Source of the DNA: Combretum micranthum
Lineage: Eukaryota; Streptophyta; Magnoliopsida; Myrtales; Combretaceae
Direction: 5' to 3'
DNA: 64,000 nt
Assembly (NCBI GenBank): GCA_024138025.1
Contig: JAMXBD010000013.1
Coordinates: 1,054,001 to 1,118,000 of the forward strand
The notes below the pieces were generated by a model, which was not told the DNA's origin, ran no database searches, and worked only from the letters and a program-made list of their open reading frames with translations. Both the position numbers and the translations under genes were made by a program. Positions 1 to 11,602 of this stretch are shown here, piece after piece (position 1 is the stretch's first letter; every line of letters begins with the position of its first letter).

Positions 1-1441
1 TGACATGTGCTAAACAATTTGGTTAATTTGTCCACATGGGATAACATTACCAGTGGTATTAATAGGGGTAGTAAAATGGGGCATGAAAAGCTATCTTAGG
101 TATGAAATTAGTCTTCTCAAACAGGTATCTAATTATCCACTTTGCTAAAGTTTAGGTATCAAAATGGGATTTTTTCTCTAAATATAAATTAAAAATCTAT
201 TTTATAAGTTTTATGCTAATAACATTTTAATGGTTTTACATCTAGAAGATGTGATTCTATATTTTACCAAAAAAAAAAAAAATCACATACGTAACATATG
301 TGACTTTAAAAAATGTAGTACATTGCAAAATTATACGTTAAACATAAATAAAAATAACATTTTTAACTGGTAATTTACTATATATGGAAATTTCAATAAT
401 TCAGCAAAAGTCACAAAAAATGCATGTAAGACATGCGATATGTATATAGTATTTATGTATCTATAATTTGTGTTTGTATAATTAAATTATTGGCGAATTA
501 GTAAATATACAAATATCTCAATTTTACTATAATAGAGAAGATTGAATAAAAAGGAATTCAAAACATATATATAAGATAAAGAAAAAAAATTTGGATCAAC
601 GATATATTTGATACCTGAATTTTATAAACTTTTATAATTAAATATTTGAAGTTTAAAAATATTAATTTGGCACCTAAATATTTCTATCTATATAATTTGT
701 TACCTAAACCTTACATGTTTTTATAATTAATTACCTAATATAAATATTATAAATGATATCCAAAAGTTTATGATAGCATTTGGTTTTTAGTATATCATGA
801 GATAAGACGAAGAACAATACAAGATGGCCTCTTTCACTTCTACTTCAACAGGAATGTAATAACAGTATAATGATTATTGGAATATTTACTTGTATAATGC
901 CCTTTGTTATTGTTATAGGAAGATGATATTTATATAGACGATATTTTTAAGACGGAGGTATTTATAGTAAAGTTTAAAATCCACCACCAAATGGTAATTC
1001 ATGTTTGTGGACCATATGTATTATTATTCATTATTTTGTATAATAGCAATTTACTGTGAATTTTATTTCCTTCAACAAAACACTATAATAATAATTTTAT
1101 GTAAAATGAGAGAGGAATAAATAGCTATCCTCTTTAAATCAATGGATTGGATAAGTTAAGTATTAGGTATTTTTGTCATGCTAGTATAACAAAAATCGGT
1201 AGTGAGGATAATTTAGCAATAGTATATTGATTATGGTGATTGTATTTTATTGCTAATATTGTATCAGTAGCAATCATTGCAATGGTTTAAAAGATTTTTT
1301 TTTAATCCAATATTTTTATACCATCAAATGTAATGAATAAAAATTCAAGATTATTGTTCATTACTAAAATCATATTACAAATTAAAATGTGGTATAATGA
1401 TTAACTAGTGCAATATCATAAAAAAATTATATAATTAAACG
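1..1441. other. AT-rich intergenic stretch without a gene
   Basis: No open frame or RNA gene is recognisable. Around 600-760 there are phrases of the type 'tttgatacctgaa' and 'ttggcacctaaa' that recur in the small Mutator-like MITEs further along, so an eroded MITE is likely there, but I could not find its ends. Confidence 0.5.
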
Positions 1442-1449
1442 CTATTTAT

Positions 1450-2345
1450 TAGGGTGGGCATATATGGTTTGGTTCGATTTTTCCTAAAACCAAACCAAAC
1501 CATAATTTACGGTTTTTTTTTTCCATCTCAAACCAAATTTTTAAGTAATGGTTTGGTTCTGATTAGAAATTTTTTAAACCATTAAATAATAGTTTGGTTC
1601 GGTTTGGATTACGGATTAAATCAAAACTCTAATTAAAAATTTTCTCTATTATAGTTTTTTTACATTTGTGTAGATAATTAAATATTTATATCATTTTACA
1701 AAGTTTATATTATAAACCACGATAAAATACTTTATGAATTCATCATACTTTCAATCTATAGTTTTCTATAAAATTAGTTTTCCACCGATAAAACACATTC
1801 ACCAACTAATACATAATAAGTTATAATTTATTTTTTAATAGATCTATCAAGCTAATTATCTACCAATAGATTTAGCTAAAATAAAAAAGCATCTATCAAT
1901 AAAATTCATCAACGAATAAAATGATTTGCTGACATTAAACAATTAATATCTAACAAGAGTTTATAATTGAGTAAATAAATTTTATACTTTATAAAGTTAA
2001 AAGCTATTAAAGAAAAACAATAATTCATTATCAACAAAAAAATACATATCATGAGCCTAAAAAAAATTAAAAATAAACAAGTTGATTTTAATTAATATTC
2101 ACCAAATAATAAATATCAAATGAAATCATATAAGTATGTAGTAAAATATTATTATATTTTTCTAAAATGGTTTGATTTGGTTTTTATGAATTGTTTTGAT
2201 TTTCCTTCCAAACTAAATCATAAATTTATAGATCGGTTAGGATTGAAAAATTTTTAAACCAAACCAAAAAAAATAAATTCATATTTTTGGTTTAGATTAG
2301 TTCGGTTACATTAATTCGGTTTAATTGGTTTTTTTTGTCATCCTA
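1450..2345. mobile_element. hAT-type MITE, 896 bp, intact 8-bp target duplication
   Basis: The element is bounded by the 8-bp direct repeat ctatttat at 1442-1449 and 2346-2353. Its termini are imperfect inverted repeats: tagggtgggca on the left and, read from the right end on the other strand, taggatgacaaa. An 8-bp duplication with TAGGG-type ends is the hallmark of hAT transposons. The subterminal zones are full of ggtttggtt / aaccaaacc words in both orientations. There is no transposase frame, so it is non-autonomous. The element at 38626-39450 belongs to the same family: it shares the left subterminal phrase tttccatctcaaaccaaat and a similar layout. Confidence 0.85.
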
Positions 2346-2353
2346 CTATTTAT

Positions 2354-3224
2354 AAGTAATGTATGGATATATTTGAAATTTATATAGTTAAATAAAAATA
2401 AATAAAGTTTTGAAAGTAACATTCACCAAACTCATCGTCCTTAATTAAAGCGAAAAGTTCCTATAAGATAGACAAGAAGGGACCTTGGTGGAAAGGGATG
2501 ATATGGGGCGGAACAACAATTTTCCGTATGGTCCGAGGAAACGGCTTTCAGTTTGACATCAGAAAACATCAGAGATTTTTTTTTTTTCTTTCCTTTAATC
2601 AACACAGACACAGGTTTGGGCACAGTGCTGCCCTAAGAGCATTCACAAGCCTCCGATGTCTTTACAATATTACATCAGCTTTTAGAGGATTTTTTTTTCC
2701 TAAGGATTTAATTTTTTTTCCTAAATTCTTTCAATCAGATTCTTCATGACTTTTAAAATTTGTAAATCTTATGTACCTTTTACATAATATACAACCTTTT
2801 TTTTCAAAGTAATGTTAATATAAAAATAATTTAGAGAAATATATAAGAATAGATTAAATAAAAGGAAAATATCCATAAATACATTATCAATTAATATTTA
2901 ATTTTTATTATTATTTGAAACCATGATTAGTTTAATTTAAATTTAAGAAGCAAAAAAAAAAAAAGGAAGCGATGTGTCGTTCTACTTCTGCAATGGAACG
3001 GCTAAATATGGAAAAATAAAAAATAAAAAATAAAGCACAATGCCACCGCCTGGAAATAGGATTTGAACAAATAAATTAAAGAAAAAACCAAGAAATGCTA
3101 CGGCTGGAGAGAAGGAAAGAAGAAGAAAAATTGCAGCCGCAATTCCTGACCGGGTAAGAAATAAAATAAGGGAAAAAAAAGATAAAAAGGACCTATATTT
3201 TTGAGGTTGTTTGCCGACGACTCA
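2354..3224. other. intergenic, no gene supported
   Basis: There are poly-A and poly-T runs and a somewhat GC-richer patch at 2450-2670. Short open frames overlap on both strands at 2441-2749, but they show no family motif and their compositions are dominated by homopolymers, so I do not call a gene. Confidence 0.5.
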
Positions 3225-4781
3225 TAGGATGTAACTGGATCAATTATTAGAGATGTAACAGAGTGGTTTGTTATAAGATACTTCATCCGTTAAAAATTTT
3301 ATAGGGTCAGATTTTATAGGGTTTTGGTTCGGATTTCGGGTCAAGTATATAAACCCGATAAAACCAGATCCGACCCGATAAAATTAAAAAAAATTAAAAA
3401 TATTAACAGTAATACACATACACACACACGATCTTTCTTCAATCGTAGCCACATTTCATACACAATTCATAGAACACACATACAATATTTCATTCATAAA
3501 ATTTTAAAAAAAGTTTACTTATTCCGTCGTGCTCATTCATGGATCAACTTTAATTATTTTTAAAATTGATGAGATAAAGTTGTTGAGCATTTTGAATATT
3601 ATATCTACCACTGAAACTTATCTTCAAAATCCACGCACTTAGTTTTTGTGTACTTTAAAATTCGATGATTAAAAATTATATATATATTTTTTTTAATTTC
3701 AATTATTTCATACTTGGTATGGAAAATTGCAGTTTGGATGAATTCTTATATCTTTAGCTTATTATAATTATTTAGAAAATGGTGGTAGCTGGGAAATGTA
3801 ATCTATAAAATTAAAAATCATGCAATTATAAGGAAAATTATCTAAAGAAAAAAGTTGATATATTTATTTTCAATGTAAACTTAAAAAAAAAAAAAAAACA
3901 CTTGTATTTCTAGTTGGGTCGGAATCGAGTTCGTCATTATCGAGTCGGATCAGGTTCTAGGACATCTTATATCTAATCAGGTCGGGTTTGGGTTTTACAT
4001 GACCCATCCCAAACAAACCCCGGTTGTATTCCTATCCATTATTATAGGATTTTCGACCCTTCCAATCGGTTAACAAATTTATAAGATACTCTATAAGGTT
4101 TTAGAATCGGATATAGATATATATCGTAAAAACCCTATAGGGTTATAGGATGAGTTTGAAAACTTGATAAATACTCGATAATCTAGTATAATAATTTTAA
4201 AAAAATAAATAAAAATATTACTAAAAAGATAAGAAGAAGAAAGAAAATATAAATAAGCTATCATCTTGTTTCCATCTTAAGGATGTTTTTTCTTTTATAT
4301 CTACTCAACTAATTATAGATTTTAGAACTTTTTATTAAATTTTGTTCAAATCATGTTTGCTATGGAGATTAATATTATTTTAGTCCCAATAGGAGATTTT
4401 ATTTAACCATATTTTTATGATAATATATGGTGATAAATATAATATATTTATGTATTTGAAGGTTGTATGATGAATATGGTCTACAACATATTTTGTTAAT
4501 TGCACATACATCATTTTATTTTCGAATATATAGAAAACTTGTATTAGAGGCACCAGCTTTTATTAAATTTATTATTAAAATTTTAAAATAAGTTGAAAAA
4601 AATAGAATTGTAGGATTATATAGCTGAGTTTCGGATTTAAATCAAATCCAATATGGTGGGTTTGGATATAGCATTAAAATTTTATAGGATTATAAGATCG
4701 GACTTTTTAGATCCTATAAAGTAAGGGATTGAGTTTCGAATTCATGTAATTCATCCAAAATCTAACCTAATTACATCCTTA
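3225..4781. mobile_element. older hAT-like element carrying a nested hAT MITE
   Basis: The proposed outer ends are taggatgtaact at 3225 and, from the right end on the other strand, taaggatgtaatta ending at 4781. They match as inverted repeats. Interior words such as 'ttataggattataagatcgg' in the right part have counterparts near the left. No target duplication is visible, so the outer boundaries are less certain than those of the element nested at 3248-4034. Confidence 0.45.
3248..4034. mobile_element. nested hAT MITE, 787 bp
   Basis: The flanks are tcaattat (3240-3247) and tccattat (4035-4042), an 8-bp target duplication with one change. The termini are inverted repeats: tagagatgtaacagag on the left and taggaatacaaccggg from the right. 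The subterminal regions carry 'gggtcggatt / aacccgata' type words in both orientations. No coding capacity is seen. It lies inside the older element 3225-4781, so it is the younger of the two. Confidence 0.7.
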
Positions 4782-5724
4782 AAAACCTAAAAAATTTTAA
4801 CGATCTTCCACCTTTCAGGATTTTAAAAACTAAGCACCTTCGCGTAAACTTCCATACGATGAATCCATGATGAAAATGCTCAGATAAGTCTTGCAAGTTT
4901 TTCCAATATATCGGCCAAAAGCATAAGAACAAAAAAAGATTTTTCCAATTGATACGTCTTATCCAATCAGTTCACCAACAAAAGATATTGTTATTTGTTT
5001 TGGCTAGCCAAGAAAAGCTATTTCAAAAGAGCAAAATATTCTACGATGGACTTCCAACACATGTTTAGGCTTGGTTTGGACGTCCTATTTTAATCGTTCC
5101 TTATATTATATATGTATCATATTTGATTCATATTAATATTTGATTTATTTAATTGATTTATTTAGTTTATAAGTATATTTTTTTTATTTTTATCTTTTTT
5201 TAATAATCTATTTAAAAATAATAAAAAAATAAAGCCAAAACATAAAGAAGTAACATATATATGTGTGATTGTATTTGATATCCAACAAAACAAAAACTCC
5301 TATCTTTTTCAATAACTAGATCCTGTAGTGAGAAGAGACAACAATCAAGATTACTAATCCTTGTCCATATTTTTCTTTCCTTCTTTTTATAATTTTTGTT
5401 ATACCATAGTTTCTTAATCTGAAAGAGTTTTTATTTATATTTATATTTATTTTTTAATATATATTTAGGAACTCTACATGTTAATTTGATTGGTGCCATA
5501 CTATATATGCGATTGTACTGGATTGAATTCTCTCAATTTTCTTCTTTTAAATTTCTCTTAATTTATAAATAAACAACCAAAATTATTAGATTTTTAAAAT
5601 ATTTTACATTATTACGATGGAATTAATTTTTCTGTTAAATAGATATCACGTGATAAATTAATAAAAACTGAAAAAAAAAGAAACTTGAAAAAAATTCCAG
5701 TTCATAATATCCAAATTTATTGTA
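4782..5724. other. AT-rich intergenic, MITE-like words
   Basis: No gene is seen. At about 5065 the phrase ttaggcttggtttggacg resembles the ends of the 'TTAGGCCTATTTGG' MITE group at 28171 and 39549, but the partner end was not located. Confidence 0.4.
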
Positions 5725-5754
5725 CAATACATCATAAATTACCATATATATATA
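5725..5754. repeat. 30-bp direct repeat, left copy, flanking plastid insert
   Basis: It is identical over 30 bases to 5881-5910. It begins caatacatcataaatt and ends in a TA run. Together the two copies bracket the plastid 5S rRNA fragment and look like a duplicated insertion site or repair filler. Confidence 0.85.
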
Positions 5755-5880
5755 AATGAGAGGTGTTAAGCTTTTTATCATCCTGGCATTGAGCTATTTT
5801 TCCGCAAGATTTCCTCTACAGTATTGTCACCGCAGTAGAGTTTAACCACCAAGTTCGGGATGATTGATTTGGTTCTTCTG
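5755..5880 (-). pseudogene. rrn5: nuclear plastid DNA insert: truncated chloroplast 5S rRNA (rrn5) and 3' flank
   Basis: Read on the minus strand, 5880-5779 matches chloroplast 5S rRNA as I know it. It includes the highly conserved cccgaacttggtggttaaac and actctactgcggtgac segments and the 3' end ccaggatg. About 102 of the usual 121 nucleotides are present and the 5' end of the rRNA is missing. The adjoining 5778-5755 (minus strand gataaaaagcttaacacc...) looks like the plastid spacer just downstream of rrn5. Several C-to-T and G-to-A type changes mark it as an old, unexpressed nuclear copy (a NUPT). It cannot be a nuclear 5S gene, because the sequence is of plastid type and the 5' end is lost. 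Confidence 0.9.
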
Positions 5881-5910
5881 CAATACATCATAAATTACCA
5901 TATATATATA
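5881..5910. repeat. 30-bp direct repeat, right copy, flanking plastid insert
   Basis: Perfect copy of 5725-5754, followed by an extended TA run up to about 5919. Confidence 0.85.
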
Positions 5911-7600
5911 TATATATATGTATTCTACATATCGTATTATACGTACTGAAGTCTTTCTCCTGATAATACCAATGCAGCACAATCTCAACGAAAGATTGGG
6001 AAGTCGATCCAAACATGTACTTAGAAAGTATCGAGCCTAAGTAGGGAAGTCCAAGTGAGTAGATAGATAGAAATGGCGTTTACCATTTAATAAAGGCCTG
6101 TCTTCATAAAAGCAGCATTTTTTCTCTTAGTGAATGCCGTTGCCCTATGACCAAGGTAAATATAAGGCATTTGTAAAATATTTCACAGTAATAAGAGGCA
6201 ACATGCGTTACTTATTTTCTTTGGCCAGCCAACGTGTGTTACGTAATCAATTTCTTCTTTTCAGTCTTTTATTTTTTTTTAATTTTAATTTTGCAAAATA
6301 GTTCATTAACGAACTGTAAGTAAAGAGAAATAATAACAAGAGTATTGCTTCTTCAGCCATGGAGATCATGCATATTGCAGCCTTTTCACTTGATATGAAT
6401 AAATATTTATTCCCTTTTTATTTTATGTAAAATTATCATTAAGTGTTCACTTGAAGAATGATAATTTATAATGAATTACTATTGTGTAAAATGACGAATA
6501 GTATTTCATATCACCACATCCATGAATAACCATTAAACGATTTATTTTTTAATTTTATCATATATATACCCGTGTTAAAAATATTATCTATACAATTATC
6601 TCTTTCTGTAGCAAAGACAATAGGCATCGTAGATATTTTATGTTTTATTCTAATAATTCCTTATTTTATTTTTTACATCAAGATAATATTGTAATAGCTA
6701 TTACAAAATTATCATATTCTTATTGAATAGGAATTCAATTCCTCCCATTATTCTATACAGCAAAGTGAACAAATTCTGAATATCCAAATTTTAGTCATTT
6801 ATGGGTGTAAGACATGCTTACTAACTATACAAATAAGAAAATAACCTAAATACAAATTACATAATTTTAATTACCAAAATAATTTACCATCGAATCGGTA
6901 AACAAAGTATAAGCTCTCTTTTGTAATGTCTATCATACATCCGTTGGTGTCCATGATGGTTTTCTGAATTATTGCTGTCGTTGTCGAAATTATCTTCAAT
7001 TCGATTTTGATCATCCAAACACTTCATGGATTCGGTGGCTAAAAAATCTATTGTTGCTTTTTTTCAAATTCTGAATGCAATATCTCAATCTTTGGACGAA
7101 AAGATTAATCCAACTTGATCTTTAGGAAAAAAATACTCCTAATTTGAACTCAAGTAGTGCGATGGAATCATGAGATCAAAACACCAACCTAAGAGTCGGG
7201 AACTGAAGTAAATCGGAAACAAGTTCTCTATGTAGACAACTGCGAGAGACAAACACGACGGAGTAGATCCAATAAAGGCTATCCATAGATGAGACAAGCA
7301 ACAAACTGAATCCAATCATCCCAAAGCTCAAAGTAATTGAATCGGGCTCCTACAAGTCCTGTCGGTGCTTCAAGCTCCATCGATCATTTTTAACTCCAAG
7401 GTTCACCAACCAGATGCCTGTTTTGTCCCATTTACGAAAGGTCTGTCATCCAAACGGAAAAGTGTTATCTCCACTTTCCTTTGATACTCCTGAGCATTCT
7501 GACAATAGACCCATCATATGAACCACCGGAATGGTAGTAGCACTACCGTATGAACAATGCTTCCATTTCCAGCAATTATTAGACAGTTCTCTGTATATTA
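5911..7600. other. intergenic; GC-richer unassigned patch at about 6930-7560
   Basis: Most of this is AT-rich with no gene. The part from about 6930 to 7560 is clearly less AT-rich than its surroundings and has few homopolymers. On the minus strand a stretch near 7060-6930 reads without stops as a polar, Asn/Asp/His-rich peptide (DFLATESMKCLDDQNRIEDN). I recognise no family. It may be a decayed exon or an LTR segment. Confidence 0.35.
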
Positions 7601-7610
7601 TTATTTGAGT

Positions 7611-7942
7611 AAATGTCAAATATCTTAAATTTGCCTAAAAATTTAACTTCATATCTAAATTTTAAAGTAATTAATTTAATACCTAATCAAACAACTATAT
7701 TTACTAACTAATTAATACCTAATTAATTTATATAGTTTATTTTGTAAGCTGAATTGAAAAAGGTAGTATATCATTGAATTTCTAATTTGTTTTTTGAAAC
7801 CATCTAACACTAATAGATTACTATGTCAGGAAATAAAACAAACCAAAGTAGTGACATAATAGCAATAATCATGAAAAATTTAATTGAGTATTAATTTTGC
7901 TAATTCAAAGTTCATATATCAAATTTTACATTTTCTCTTTTT
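7611..7942. mobile_element. Mutator-like MITE (group M1)
   Basis: The left arm starting agtaaatgtcaaatatctt and the reverse complement of the right arm, aaatgtaaaatttgatatat, form long imperfect inverted repeats. The centre shares the words 'aacactaatagattactatgt' with the MITE at 23392-23690. No target duplication was recognised. Confidence 0.55.
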
Positions 7943-8392
7943 ACTTTAAGGACTATCCAGAATGTTTAAGAGAGTTACATAGGGTTTTAGAACACCTTAC
8001 AATAAGATCAAGGATCGCTCTAAAAAATTCTATTAATTTGTTTGTGTTTTAGGATTTCTATACTTTCTATGTAATTTTAGGTTTTTGATGAACTGGAAAA
8101 AAGGATTTGAACAAGATTAATACTTGTTATGACTCACAAATATTGAAAATGAGTTGGGTTGCGAACCAATCACAAAATAATATAATGCGCAGTATGAAAA
8201 ACTTTCACGAAAGTTAAAGGAACAATGCAATATATAAATCTACATAATTCAATTGATAAGAATGCATTATGAATAAAGATTAGCAAGTAGGATTTAATAT
8301 TTAATAGACCATGGATCTCTCTTATGTCAATTACGCAACTCAATGAGCAGCATAATTGAATTCTTCAACTAAATGCATGATTGAATTATGAA

Positions 8393-8609
8393 TAGTGTCA
8401 CAAATGGCATTTAAACATTGATAAAATACGTAGATATTTAAACTTTAAAATTAAACAATTTAATACTCAAAAGAACTTGATGGAGTACTATTAGTGTAGA
8501 TGAAAAGTTTTTCAAATATCAAATTGATAAATTTCAAAATTCAAGTACTAAATTGATTAATTTTGAAATTCAGATACCTAATTGAATATTTTATCAAAGA
8601 TCAGGTACT
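8393..8609. mobile_element. Mutator-like MITE (related to 40594-40896)
   Basis: The left end gtgtcacaaatggcattt repeats the terminal sequence of the better preserved element at 40594. The right arm (reverse complement gttagtacctgatctttg) pairs with the left arm over several tens of bases. The ends are eroded. Confidence 0.5.
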
Positions 8610-8698
8610 AACTCCATATTTATAGACACACAATAATTACTAGGAAACTTTTTTTTTTGGTCGACAATTACTAGGACAGTAATAAAAGTATAAAAAAA

Positions 8699-8882
8699 GG
8701 GAAATTCTATGGTTCTGTCATTAATTTTGATAGAACTGGTCCTGTCGACCATGCAACGGCTTACATCATACTCAATCATGATCAAACCACTATAATTGTT
8801 AATATTCTAATTATTATATTTATTTTAATGGTTAGATGATTGGCTGGACGATCGATCGATCGATGGGACCATAAAAACTCGC
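8699..8882. mobile_element. small MITE, about 184 bp
   Basis: The ends gggaaattctatggttctgtc and, from the right strand, gcgagtttttatggtccc form a short inverted repeat. A diverged sister copy lies at 22437-22592 with the same order of internal words (attct-atgg, gttaatattc, attttaa-gatta). A (GATC)n run sits at about 8849-8863. Confidence 0.5.
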
Positions 8883-8989
8883 ATAAAGAGGAAGTTAACT
8901 AAAATAGCATTAGAGTAAAACAAAAGGCCACTAAAATAAACTAAAAGACCTAATAAACATAAAACATCAATAATGAAAAAACTCTAAAA

Positions 8990-9290
8990 TAGCTCCACGT
9001 AGTTGGCCGAAGATCAGTTTCACCACAGATCGGTCAACCTAGGCTGGTCAGTCATCCTTAAATCGACCACTCGGTTGACCTCCCTCCATTTTGCTCTCGA
9101 GTCGGGCTATTTTAATTACTCTTGCCCTATCGGCCTCTCCGATCTCCATATCTCCAAAACTGCTTTTGCATTTGGCCTCAACCATTTTCGCTGGTCTTGT
9201 TTCCTCAATTGAGTACCTTGTTTCGCATCATTGTCCCTTTCTTTTGAAAACGTACGCCATCTAGTCTCATCCTTTTCTATGACATATAAC
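8990..9290. other. GC-richer patch, possible LTR remnant
   Basis: This stretch repeats short words such as gatcggtcaacc, tcgaccactcggttgacc and is pyrimidine-rich downstream. It contains a 69-codon open frame on the plus strand (9003-9212) with no recognisable domain. Composition and word repetition suggest an LTR or solo-LTR remnant, but no ends were found. Confidence 0.3.
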
Positions 9291-11397
9291 AGGAAAATCT
9301 TCCTTTTTTTCCTTCTTTTAGAATGACTTCCCTAATAATATAAACATATTCATTAGACCTACTTTCATCCTCTTAATAAACTAAAATTTCTTTTATTGCA
9401 CTTTTATTGTTATAATGAAAAGTAGTATAAAAATCTGCTCACTCTTTTAGATGGAGTAAGTGTTTCTATACCCGTTACATATGGCTCGCTTATTATGTTT
9501 TTAAGACCTTTCAGTAGTAAATGTGTGGTGTCCAATCTAAGAGAATTTCATCAGTATAACTACTAATAGACATAGGAACCTATACCTATATATGTGCATG
9601 TATAACCATCCGAGAGTTCAACCAATGCAGATTGTAGGGTCTCACATGTGGCGTAAATCAGATGTGACATTGTCCTGTAATATTAATTTTTAAACTTTTG
9701 GAATAATACACCTCTATATTTTTAAACTTGTTGAATATTACAAACCTTTATATTGTAACATGTATTTAGATTTATTTTTTGTTTCCCTAAAACCCTTGTG
9801 AGATTGTTAAAGAAATCCTCCATTCATTTTGGAATCGAGGGATTTATATTTATTGACTCATGTGTTTGCATTGAGAAGACTTCTTTAGCAATATCTTAAA
9901 GGGTTTTTTATGGACACTACGAAAAAAAAAAATCTAAAGAATTGTTATAATATATAGAAATGTATTATTTAAGAGGTTTAGAAATTTATGTAATAAGGAA
10001 AATGACACTTGATTCACGGATTATAACTATTTTAAAATTTTACCTAATCTATCTAGCCTTGGAAAACATTGTAAAATCTTATTTTTAAATAAAATTATTG
10101 TTAACAGCTTTTGAGTGATATAAAATTTAATTAAAATGAAAAATCATATGCTATAAGTAATTCATGATCAAAATTATTATATGGACATTTTCTTTTTCTA
10201 TCTAAAATAAATCATTTGAACATCTACAATTAATTCTAAATGAATTAATACATAACTTTCATTTAAATTTTTAAAAATATATTGATTAATAAAATTAAAA
10301 TGTTATTTTATAATGAATTAATTAGCGAATAAATACTAAAATACATCGAAATTAAAGTATGGACATTGGAATACAATTAAAGTTGAAATACATGCACTAC
10401 AATGCAAAAAAAAAAAAAAAGAGAGAGACATCAAATGAAACTAAATTAAAAAGACAGATACTAAATTGCTAAAATTGAAAGCTTAAACACTAATTTACCG
10501 AAAATAAAAAGTACAAGCACTTTCAATTCCTTTATCCTTTCTATAATTGGTAAAAGAGACAAATGTGGACATTGTTTTATCCAAAAAAAAAAAAAAAGTG
10601 GTAGTATCACTTGCTTTAAAAAGTTTAATCAACTATTAAATAGTAATATCAAAAATCAGATACTTAATTGAATAATTAAACAAAATTTATGTATCAAAGA
10701 CAACATTATTTTTATAATAAATGTTTCATGCTAGGTGCATTTTAAAAATATCATTTTATTTATTTTTTGAATTTATTTTAGTATTTATTATTTTAGCCAA
10801 TTTAATATACACAATATTATAATATATAAATAGGAAAATTAGTAAAACTATGTGGGATGACGAGGAAGGGGGAAGGAGAGGATAGTATTGAAAAAGATTT
10901 AGTGAGTATTGCATGTCACATGTCAAATAAATACCAATAATATAGATATATACATATTGTGTGCAAATAATGTGTCAATTTTTTTTTGGTCTTTATATGC
11001 TATGTGTCCATATTTTTACATGCAGCACATAGTACAAATTGGATAATTTTTTAATTATCATTGCATTTTTAAAAAAGTGGAGTGTGGTTGTTTTTATAAA
11101 GTTTATAAGAATGATTACAATAAATAAAAAAAACATGTTTATTGTTTACGAAGGCTCAATCTTAATGCTTATAAAAGTACAGGCAATTCTTTTGCACTAT
11201 ACAAACACATTAAATTGGATTGTGCAAGTAAGATCCAACTGATCAAAATAAGTAAACAAAAAAACAAAAGAAAATAAATGTTGTGTGGAGTAATACTATG
11301 TATACAGCAATAGAATGTGTAGTTATATAATGCATGCTGAAAATATCATGTACTCTCTGCCTGTGAGCCAAACTGCTACAATGCTCAGCAAGGTTTG
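9291..11397. other. AT-rich intergenic, no gene seen
   Basis: Short A-runs (10406-10420, 10582-10596) and eroded MITE-like phrases (10440-10720) are all I can see. Confidence 0.5.
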
Positions 11398-11602
11398 TAA
11401 TGGTTTGTTTGGATTGTTTGATTTTTATATGTATCTTATCTATATTTGATCTGCATTATTCAATCTTTTTGATCTATTTATATGTAAAAATGTCTGTTTT
11501 TATCCGTATCTGTTCTCGACAAACAATCTGTTTGAAAATGATGAAAACAAAATGTTGAAACGATCTAAAAATAATGTAACAAATAGATAAGTCATCTTGT
11601 GC
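11398..11602. mobile_element. MITE of the 'tttggattgtttga' group
   Basis: The left arm tggtttgtttggattgtttg followed by tatgtatcttatctatatttgatctg matches the subterminal sequence of 39549-39780. The reverse complements of 28171-28410 and 36450-36662 match it too. The right end is not sharply defined. Confidence 0.45.

Noticed and set aside
2441..2749. Overlapping open frames on both strands (60 and 83 codons)
   Set aside because: They are driven by poly-T/A runs (Phe or Lys strings) and contain no motif.
3324..3563. 79-codon plus-strand frame
   Set aside because: It lies inside the hAT MITE 3248-4034 and is translated subterminal repeat and a CA microsatellite.
5800..5880. Functional nuclear 5S rRNA gene
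   Set aside because: The sequence is plastid-type, lacks the rRNA 5' end and carries several substitutions in conserved positions.
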